DNA of 11,651 nt from Candidatus Nanopelagicales bacterium (GTDB lineage Bacteria; Actinomycetota; Actinomycetes; S36-B12), in contig JAGYOB010000078.1 of the NCBI GenBank assembly GCA_018399515.1, positions 1-11,651 on the forward strand, given 5' to 3'. The translations under genes were made by a program, and so were the position numbers. Each line of letters starts with the position of its first letter. The first letter of the stretch is position 1. Positions 6,980-11,651 of this stretch are shown here, piece by piece. The notes under the pieces were generated by a model. It had not been told where the DNA came from, did no database searches, and saw nothing but the letters and a program-made list of their open reading frames with translations.

Positions 6980-7866
6980 GCTGCCTCGCGCTCAGGTTCG
7001 CGACCCACGGGGGTCCATCTCAGGTGCTCCGCGCTCGTCAGCGGAGGTGACTGCGCGTCCAATACCGCGAAGGACTCGGGGATGGGCAGGAACTGCGCCC
7101 GATCGATCGGCCAAACGACGGCGAACGCCCGCCCGATAACCCGATCGACCGGCACCATCCCGCCACCGGGATCTCCGAGATGGGCGCGGGAATCGGCCGA
7201 AGCCGATCGATGGTCACCCAGTACCCACAATCGATCCGCGGGCACGATCACATCGAATGTTTGCTTGCTCGGTGGGTTTCCCGGGTACAGGTACTCATCC
7301 TCTTGCAAGGGAAAGCCGTTCACCGTGAGCCGTCCATCATCATCGCAGCAGACCACACGGTCTCCGCCGACTCCGATCACCCGCTTGATGAAGTCGCGAT
7401 CACTCGGCGGAGCGATACCGACGATTTCACCGAGGAACCGCACCACACGTGCTGCCGGGTTCAGGTCCGGTTGCACGGGTTCTGCGGAGATGAATGACCC
7501 GGTGCCGTCGAACACGACGATGTCACCGCGCTCGATGGGACGGAATCGATAGACCATCTTGTTGACCAGAACCCGGTCACCTACCTGCAGCGTCTCTTCC
7601 ATCGATCCCGATGGGATGTAGAACGCCTGCACGAGGAACGTCTTGACCAAGAACGCGACGAGGAACGCCCCCACGATGAGGAGGGGAAATTCCACCCACC
7701 CGGGAATCATCAGGCGACGCCGAGAGGCAACCGTGTCCTCAGCGGTAGAGCCCGCGGATGAATCGGTGGTGTCATCGGCCGTCGTGTCGACCGACTCATC
7801 GCCAGAGGATCCAGCGACGGATTCAGAATCGGGGTTGCCGTCGTCCGCCGAGGGCCCGTCGCTCAC
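6964..7866 (-). CDS. lepB: Signal peptidase I (catalytically intact)
   Basis: This membrane-bound peptidase removes signal peptides from Sec and Tat substrates at the outer face of the membrane. It has 300 residues. A long acidic Ser/Thr/Asp-rich cytoplasmic tail (1-48) precedes a single membrane segment (about 59-82) and the catalytic domain. Nucleophile S88 lies in IPSGSMEETL (84-93) and general base K161 in FIKRVIGVGGD (159-169). LGDHRSASADSRAHLG (216-231) is the conserved C-terminal box. A CC pair at 173-174 is shared with the paralogue. The start is GTG at 7866, with AAGG about 8 nt upstream. It is 90 bases after rplS and overlaps the second lepB-like gene by 16 bases, so the two are very likely co-translated. 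Confidence 0.95.
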   Translation of the reverse strand: MSDGPSADDGNPDSESVAGSSGDESVDTTADDTTDSSAGSTAEDTVASRRRLMIPGWVEFPLLIVGAFLVAFLVKTFLVQAFYIPSGSMEETLQVGDRVLVNKMVYRFRPIERGDIVVFDGTGSFISAEPVQPDLNPAARVVRFLGEIVGIAPPSDRDFIKRVIGVGGDRVVCCDDDGRLTVNGFPLQEDEYLYPGNPPSKQTFDVIVPADRLWVLGDHRSASADSRAHLGDPGGGMVPVDRVIGRAFAVVWPIDRAQFLPIPESFAVLDAQSPPLTSAEHLRWTPVGREPEREAAWLAR

Positions 7867-7918
7867 AGCGATGACCTTAGCCCGGCAGACAGCGACGACT
7901 GCGGTGCGACCCGCATGA

Positions 7919-7938
7919 CTCGACGCGGCAACGTCGAG
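7919..7938 (-). other. Hairpin between rplS and lepB
   Basis: CTCGACG at 7919-7925 and CGTCGAG at 7932-7938 form a perfect 7-bp stem with a 6-nt loop in the 90-base gap between the rplS stop and the lepB start. No U-tract follows on the minus strand. It may be a partial terminator or processing site that lowers lepB expression relative to rplS; this is inference. Confidence 0.35.
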
Positions 7939-7956
7939 GGTTCGCGCCTCTCACGC

Positions 7957-8322
7957 TTATGCGGGAGCGTTCTCGCGGCGCTCGCGAATCTTGGCCGCCT
8001 TGCCACGCAGGCCCCGCAGGTAGTACAGCTTCGCGCGGCGCACATCGCCACGGCTGACCACCTCGATCTTCTCGATGATCGGCGTGTGGATCGGGAAGGT
8101 TCGCTCGACCCCGACACCATAGGAGATCTTGCGCACGGTGAACGTCTCGCGAATGCCGTCACCGGAGCGGGCGATCACCACGCCTTGGAAAACCTGGACG
8201 CGGGTCTTATTGCCCTCGACCACGCGCACGTGCACCTTGACGGTGTCTCCGGGGCGGAAATCGGGAATGTCATCGCGCAACGAAACGGCGTCGAGATCAT
8301 CGAGTGTCTGCATGGTGGGCAT
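7957..8322 (-). CDS. rplS: 50S ribosomal protein L19
   Basis: L19 is a large-subunit protein at the interface with the 30S subunit. The 121 residues match the family: a FRPGDTVKVHVRVVEG stretch (22-37), FQGVVIAR (45-52), FTVRKISYGVGVERTFP (61-77) and the C-terminal RRAKLYYLRGLRGKAAKIRE segment (95-114). The ATG at 8322 is chosen because AGGAAG at 8330-8325 precedes it; the ATG at 8313 is less well placed. The open frame reaching 8481 is not L19-like upstream of 8322. The gene follows trmD after 165 bases, which hold a strongly structured leader. Identification is secure. Confidence 0.96.
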   Translation of the reverse strand: MPTMQTLDDLDAVSLRDDIPDFRPGDTVKVHVRVVEGNKTRVQVFQGVVIARSGDGIRETFTVRKISYGVGVERTFPIHTPIIEKIEVVSRGDVRRAKLYYLRGLRGKAAKIRERRENAPA

Positions 8323-8324
8323 CG

Positions 8325-8330
8325 CTTCCT
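8325..8330 (-). promoter_or_regulatory. Ribosome binding site of rplS
   Basis: AGGAAG on the minus strand, with AGGA ending 4 nt before the ATG at 8322, decides the rplS start. It lies 5 nt downstream of the foot of the long leader helix at 8336-8433, so folding there could limit ribosome access. Confidence 0.65.
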
Positions 8331-8335
8331 GCGAG

Positions 8336-8433
8336 CGCCACAGGACGCCCGCACTCAAGACGGGATCAGACGCGGGTGACCTCGTATCGAGGAGCCCGGG
8401 TGCTTCGGGTCGAGGCTGGCGTCCCCTGTGGCG
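8336..8433 (-). promoter_or_regulatory. Candidate structured leader of rplS (long closed helix)
   Basis: In the transcript, the upstream arm (8433-8418) reads CGCCACAGGGGACGCC and the downstream arm (8349-8336) reads GGCGTCCTGTGGCG. They pair as 7 bp, a 2-nt G bulge, then 7 bp, enclosing 68 nt. Inside are two small hairpins: CCTCG/CGAGG (8380-8392) and CCCG/CGGG (8395-8409). A further 5-bp hairpin, GTCGC/GCGAC, lies upstream at 8446-8458. The foot of the long helix is 5 nt before the rplS ribosome binding site. L19 leaders are known in Firmicutes; I do not recall one described for actinobacteria. An autoregulatory or processing role is inference. Confidence 0.55.
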
Positions 8434-8487
8434 GACGAGTCCCCGGTCGCAGTGCGACGAAGCCGCCCTAGTCTGCCACATGGCGCC

Positions 8488-9222
8488 TCACGCCGGTGCG
8501 CAGCCTCCGCCGTCGCCTTCTTCGACACGATCAGGGCCGAGCAGATCCGGGCGCATTTGTCGGGTCCGGGCGACTGCCTGCTCGTGCCGCCAATGGGCGA
8601 TCGCGGCGTGGTTGCCACTGAGGAGGACGTCGGGAACGGAGAGGTCCCGCCACACCGGAGGCCGGGTGAATACCGGTCCCTCGACCAATCCGGCCATCGC
8701 CCCCGGTGCGAAGGAGTCATCGACCACGCTCTCGGCGTTACCCACGACTCCCGGCAGCAATCGCGTGACCGCCTCCACGATAACCAGCGCCGCGACCTCG
8801 CCCCCGGCAAGCACATAGTCACCGATACCTACCTCGACGACCTCGCACCGCTGCGAATAGTGCGTCATCACGCGCGAATCGATGCCTTCGTATCGACCGC
8901 AGGCGATCACCAGGTGTTTGCGCTGGGACCAACGCTGGGCCATGCACTGATCGAACCGTCGCCCCGACGGGCTCGGGACGACCAGCAGGGTCTCTTCGGT
9001 CACCAGGCGGTCGAGCTGGTTTCCCCAGGGCTGAGGACTCATCACCATGCCGGGTCCACCGCCGTAGGGTTCGTCATCCACGCTGCGGTGCCGGTCTGTG
9101 GTGACGTCACGAAGATCGTGGACAGCGACCTCGACCACGTCTTCAGCCCGAGCCTTGCCCACGAGGGACAGGTCCAGGGGGCGCAGATAATCAGGAAAGA
9201 TCGTCACGATGTCGATGCGCAC
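8488..9222 (-). CDS. trmD: tRNA (guanine-37-N1)-methyltransferase
   Basis: TrmD methylates G37 of tRNAs with a G at position 36, using S-adenosylmethionine, and so prevents frameshifting. The 244 residues show the SPOUT trefoil-knot motifs: EPYGGGPGMV (51-60), CGRYEGIDSRV (108-118) and EVGIGDYVLAGGEVAA (130-145). The DDSF segment (168-171) carries the catalytic Asp. The start is GTG at 9222, 5 bases after the rimM stop; a GAGAGG lies further upstream than ideal, so translation is probably coupled to rimM. It belongs to the conserved rpsP-rimM-trmD-rplS group. The C-terminal end is Gly/Glu-rich and not conserved. Confidence 0.96.
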   Translation of the reverse strand: MRIDIVTIFPDYLRPLDLSLVGKARAEDVVEVAVHDLRDVTTDRHRSVDDEPYGGGPGMVMSPQPWGNQLDRLVTEETLLVVPSPSGRRFDQCMAQRWSQRKHLVIACGRYEGIDSRVMTHYSQRCEVVEVGIGDYVLAGGEVAALVIVEAVTRLLPGVVGNAESVVDDSFAPGAMAGLVEGPVFTRPPVWRDLSVPDVLLSGNHAAIAHWRHEQAVARTRQMRPDLLGPDRVEEGDGGGCAPA

Positions 9223-9227
9223 GATGG

Positions 9228-9746
9228 TTAGCGCCTCTCATCGATGTCGATAAGTCCATCCGGTGGCTGGGCGGTGATCACCCGCGTTTTTACATCGATA
9301 TCGGTGACGAACTCGCGCACCAGAGGCAGCAGCCATTCGCGCCCACTGACCGCCCGAATCGCCAGCAGGTCCTGCGCCGGAAGATGGACGACCTCGTGGA
9401 CCTCGCCGAGCTCGCTGCCCGCGATGTCACGCACGACACATCCGATGAGGTCGGAGTCGTAGTACTCGTCGTCGTCGATCGGTGAAGCACCTTCGGGTCG
9501 ATCGACTTCCAAGACGATGCCACGCAACCGCTCGGCCCCGCTGCGGTCCTCGACGCCGTCGAAGCCCACCAGAAGACCGCCACCATGCGGGCGCATCGAG
9601 TACACGTGCATGACTCGATCGGTGTCGGCGACGAACAAAGACGATCCTGGTGCGAAGCGAACCTCTGGCTCGTCAGTTCGCACCTCCACGGTGACTTCAC
9701 CGCGGATTCCGTGGGCTTTGCCGATCCGGCCGACGACGACGCGCAC
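9228..9746 (-). CDS. rimM: 16S rRNA processing protein RimM
   Basis: RimM assists maturation of the 30S head and binds S19. The 172 residues have the N-terminal beta-barrel with the canonical GRIGKAHGIRGEV (6-18) and a C-terminal PRC-barrel (about 93-168) with EYYDSDLIG (94-102), HEVVHLPAQDLLAI (117-130) and WLLPLVREFV (138-147). The start is GTG at 9746, 14 bases after the khpA stop, without a clear ribosome binding site. Its position between the KH protein and trmD is the standard order. Confidence 0.95.
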   Translation of the reverse strand: MRVVVGRIGKAHGIRGEVTVEVRTDEPEVRFAPGSSLFVADTDRVMHVYSMRPHGGGLLVGFDGVEDRSGAERLRGIVLEVDRPEGASPIDDDEYYDSDLIGCVVRDIAGSELGEVHEVVHLPAQDLLAIRAVSGREWLLPLVREFVTDIDVKTRVITAQPPDGLIDIDERR

Positions 9747-9760
9747 GTTCGTTACGCGGC

Positions 9761-10000
9761 TCAGCGCTCGTTCTCGTCGAGGAAATCGATGCGGACTGCG
9801 CGACCGGAGTTCAAGGCAGTGACGACGGTGCGCAAGGCACCCGCGGTGCGACCCGAACGGCCGATGACCCGACCCATGTCATCGGGATGCACGCGCACCG
9901 ACAGGTTGGGGCCGCGCCGCGTGGACTTCTCACGCACGTTGACATCGTCGGGGTTGTCCACGATCCCGCGGACCAGATGACCGAGGGCCTCTTCGAGCAC
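9761..10000 (-). CDS. khpA: KH-domain RNA-binding protein (KhpA family)
   Basis: This small 79-residue single-KH protein is found between rpsP and rimM in actinobacteria and firmicutes. In Streptococcus its homologue KhpA pairs with KhpB (EloR/Jag) and affects cell division; the role here is inferred. The GxxG loop is GRSG (47-50), within GRVIGRSGRTAGALR (43-57), and the C-terminal strand is VRIDFLD (69-75). The GTG start at 10000 lies 3 bases after the rpsP stop, and its ribosome binding site GAGGA (10012-10008) is made by the last codons of rpsP, which suggests tight coupling. Confidence 0.93.
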   Translation of the reverse strand: MLEEALGHLVRGIVDNPDDVNVREKSTRRGPNLSVRVHPDDMGRVIGRSGRTAGALRTVVTALNSGRAVRIDFLDENER

Positions 10001-10003
10001 GGC

Positions 10004-10546
10004 CTAATCCTCGTTCTTCGCGGCCTCGGCTGCCGCGGCATCAGCAGCGTCGGCAGCGTCGTCGGCGATCTGCTCAGCCTCGGCGACAACCTCGGCTTCC
10101 GCGACGACCTCTTCGACAGCAGACTCGACAGCAGCCTCGACCGCCTCGACTTTGCTGACGGCGTCATCGACAACGGGCTTGAGAACCGGGGTCTTGGGCT
10201 CATCGGCCGCCTCTGCGGCAGCCATCTGGTAGATCGAGCTGCGCGATGGTTTCTCGGGGGCGACCTGCAAGGTCCCCTCTGCCCCGGGTAGACCCTTGAA
10301 GCGCTGCCAGTCTCCGGTCACCTTCAACAGGGCCAGCACAGCCTCGGTGGGCTGGGCGCCGACGCCGAGCCAGTACTGCACGCGATCAGATTCGATGCGG
10401 ATCAGGCTGGGGTTCTGCAGGGGCTGGTAGACGCCGATCTCTTCGATCGCGCGCCCATCACGGCGCTTGCGGGAATCGGCGATGATGACGCGGTACTGGG
10501 GGGCGTGGATTTTGCCCACGCGCTTGAGCTTGATCTTGACGGCCAC
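10004..10546 (-). CDS. rpsP: 30S ribosomal protein S16 with long Ala/Glu-rich tail
   Basis: S16 is an early-binding 30S assembly protein. The conserved core covers about residues 1-85 (AVKIKLKRVGKIHAPQYR, the RDGRAIEEIGVYQP segment, the IESDRVQYWLGVGAQPTEAV segment). After it comes a tail of about 85 residues rich in Ala, Glu, Asp and Val (AVEAAVESAVEEVVAEAEVV at 135-154, continuing to KNED), so the 180-residue protein is about twice the bacterial norm. Extended S16 tails are frequent in actinobacteria, but this one is long. The start is GTG at 10546. The best ribosome binding site, GAGGAG (10564-10559), is 12 nt away, further than usual. rpsP heads the khpA-rimM-trmD-rplS run. Confidence 0.95.
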   Translation of the reverse strand: MAVKIKLKRVGKIHAPQYRVIIADSRKRRDGRAIEEIGVYQPLQNPSLIRIESDRVQYWLGVGAQPTEAVLALLKVTGDWQRFKGLPGAEGTLQVAPEKPSRSSIYQMAAAEAADEPKTPVLKPVVDDAVSKVEAVEAAVESAVEEVVAEAEVVAEAEQIADDAADAADAAAAEAAKNED

Positions 10547-10558
10547 GGTGCGGTGGTG

Positions 10559-10564
10559 CTCCTC
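10559..10564 (-). promoter_or_regulatory. Distant ribosome binding site of rpsP
   Basis: GAGGAG on the minus strand is the only strong Shine-Dalgarno match before rpsP. It lies 12 nt from the GTG at 10546, beyond the usual 5-9 nt. No in-frame start codon exists in between, so the GTG start is kept on the strength of the conserved S16 N-terminus. Confidence 0.5.
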
Positions 10565-10637
10565 AGGGATAGGGTGTCAACAGCGGTCCATCGCACGTGG
10601 GGTGTGCACGCTGGCCCGCTACTGGCGGTGTTCATGG

Positions 10638-10683
10638 GCCGGTCAGATGGCTGAGAGGGTTCCACCCACCGGCGATGACCGGC
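10638..10683 (-). other. Inverted repeat between ffh and rpsP
   Basis: GCCGGTCA at 10638-10645 and TGACCGGC at 10676-10683 are perfectly complementary (8 bp) around a 30-nt loop, in which GGGT/ACCC (10657-10667) can form a small inner stem. It sits in the 178-base gap between the ffh stop and the rpsP start. It could be an ffh terminator without U-tract, part of an rpsP leader, or an operator. No confident promoter was found in this gap. Confidence 0.3.
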
Positions 10684-10724
10684 ACAGTCTGCCAGACCGC
10701 ACACCATAGATCCTCACCCGGTCC

Positions 10725-11651
10725 TCACCCCAGCAGCTTGCGGATGTCCTCGGGTAACTCAAGGTCCGCGGGATCCATCGCTTGCGGAGCAGACTCGACC
10801 TGCTGGGGCGCTTCCTGAGCCGCACGTTCGTCGGCTGCCCGTTTCGCCGGGTTGCCGCTGCGCGACTTCTTGCCCTTCGCTGGGGTGCGGCCAGAACGAC
10901 CCTTGGACTTCTTGCCTCCCCCCATCCCCGACATGCCGCCCATGCCCGGCATCCCCGGCATGCCACCCATCCCGGGCATCCCGCCCTTTCCACCGCGCAT
11001 GCTGCGCATCATCTTCTGAGCCTCACCGAATCGGTCGACGAGGGAATTCACGTCCGACACCTGGGTGCCCGATCCACGGGCGATGCGCGTTCGCCGCGAG
11101 GCGTTGAGGATCTTCGGGTCAGCGCGTTCGGACGGAGTCATCGACTGGATGATCGCCGCAACCCGATCGAGTTCGCGCTCATCGAGGTTGTCCAGCTGGG
11201 CCTTCATATCGCCCATACCGGGCAGCATTCCCAGCAACTTGCCGAACGAACCCATCTTCTTCACGGCCTGCATCTGCGACAGGAAGTCCTCGAGGGTGAA
11301 GTCCTCTCCCGCGCTGACCTTGCGGGCCATGGCCTCAGCCTGCTCAGCGTCGAAGGCCCGTTCTGCTGTCTCGATCAAGGTGAGCACATCACCCATGTCG
11401 AGGATGCGCGATGCCATCCGATCGGGATGGAACGTCTCGAAGTCCTCGAGTTTCTCACCGGTCGACGCGAACAGGATGGGTTTGCCGGTAACCGTGACGA
11501 TCGACAGCGCCGCGCCTCCTCGGGCATCGCCATCCAACTTGGTCAGCACGACCCCGTCGAAGCCGACGCCGGCTCCGAATTCCTCCGCCGTGCGAACGGC
11601 ATCCTGGCCGATCATCGCGTCGACGACGAGGAGCACCTCATCGGGATCCAC
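10725..11651 (-). CDS. ffh: Signal recognition particle protein Ffh (3' part, runs off the window)
   Basis: Ffh (SRP54) is the GTPase that binds signal sequences on nascent chains and delivers ribosomes to FtsY at the membrane. The window holds the C-terminal 308 residues. The end of the G domain shows DAMIGQDAV, TKLDGDARGG (G4, visible residues 37-46) and FASTGEKLEDFE (61-72). The M domain carries the 4.5S RNA-binding motif SRRTRIARGSG (185-195). The M domain is followed by a Gly/Met-rich stretch (219-247), a basic Lys/Arg/Ser linker and an acidic end with LELPEDIRKLLG. The first visible codon, GTG at 11651, is internal and not the true start. The N domain, Walker A and real start lie outside the window. 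Confidence 0.96.
   Translation of the reverse strand: MDPDEVLLVVDAMIGQDAVRTAEEFGAGVGFDGVVLTKLDGDARGGAALSIVTVTGKPILFASTGEKLEDFETFHPDRMASRILDMGDVLTLIETAERAFDAEQAEAMARKVSAGEDFTLEDFLSQMQAVKKMGSFGKLLGMLPGMGDMKAQLDNLDERELDRVAAIIQSMTPSERADPKILNASRRTRIARGSGTQVSDVNSLVDRFGEAQKMMRSMRGGKGGMPGMGGMPGMPGMGGMSGMGGGKKSKGRSGRTPAKGKKSRSGNPAKRAADERAAQEAPQQVESAPQAMDPADLELPEDIRKLLG
10911..10997 (-). repeat. Gly/Met repeat in the Ffh tail
   Basis: Short tandem units of MPGMGG, MPG and MSGMGG encode a Gly/Met stretch of roughly 29 residues just after the Ffh M domain. At DNA level this shows as repeated GGCAT-CCC type units. Met-rich segments in SRP54 contact signal sequences; here the Gly content suggests a flexible tail. 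Confidence 0.7.

Noticed and set aside
8323..8481. Upstream extension of rplS
   Set aside because: The extra residues are not L19-like and cover the structured leader; the ribosome binding site supports 8322.
8428..9231. Long plus-strand open frame opposite trmD
   Set aside because: It is a shadow of trmD; TrmD motifs on the other strand are unambiguous.
10575..10580. TTGACA on the minus strand as a -35 box for rpsP
   Set aside because: No -10 box lies at a proper distance, and the resulting transcript would start at or after the ribosome binding site.
10711..10730. Two copies of TCCTCACCC next to the ffh stop
   Set aside because: This short direct repeat with 11-base period has no further copies or context, and is probably chance.

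Overview
The window is a dense block of housekeeping genes from a moderately high-GC actinobacterium (Actinomycetota). The evidence is the gene order ffh – rpsP – KH protein – rimM – trmD – rplS – lepB – rnhB – yraN – comM – dprA – xerC, with an M23-type peptidase gene next to rpsB. Further support comes from the Ala/Glu-rich tail on S16, the Gly/Met and basic tail on Ffh, and frequent GTG starts. I cannot name the genus.

Layout, left to right. The 5' part of rpsB lies on the minus strand and leaves the window at base 1. A 383-base divergent intergenic region (341-723) follows. The only plus-strand gene is a secreted LytM/M23-like protein (724-1284). It converges on xerC, and from there everything is on the minus strand. 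Read in the direction of transcription, from right to left, the minus-strand genes are: ffh (3' part only), rpsP, khpA, rimM, trmD, a structured leader, rplS, lepB, a second lepB-like gene, rnhB, yraN, comM, dprA and xerC. Many of these genes abut or overlap: dprA/comM share ATGA, comM/yraN share one base, the two lepB genes overlap by 16 bases, and khpA starts 3 bases after rpsP. Long polycistronic transcripts are therefore likely.

By function, the block joins translation and ribosome maturation (S2, S16, L19, RimM, TrmD, KhpA) with protein export (Ffh, signal peptidase). It also holds nucleic-acid maintenance genes (RNase HII, YraN, ComM, DprA, XerC).

The most unusual content is two apparent pseudoenzymes and one RNA leader. 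The second LepB paralogue aligns without gaps to the active one around the active site, but has Ala where the catalytic Ser should be and Leu where the catalytic Lys should be; the whole protein contains no lysine. The M23 protein keeps the predicted zinc ligands but lacks both catalytic histidines. Between trmD and rplS, a 14-bp interrupted helix encloses 68 nt and ends 5 nt before the rplS ribosome binding site, which looks like a regulatory leader. No mobile element, CRISPR array, tRNA or rRNA gene was seen.
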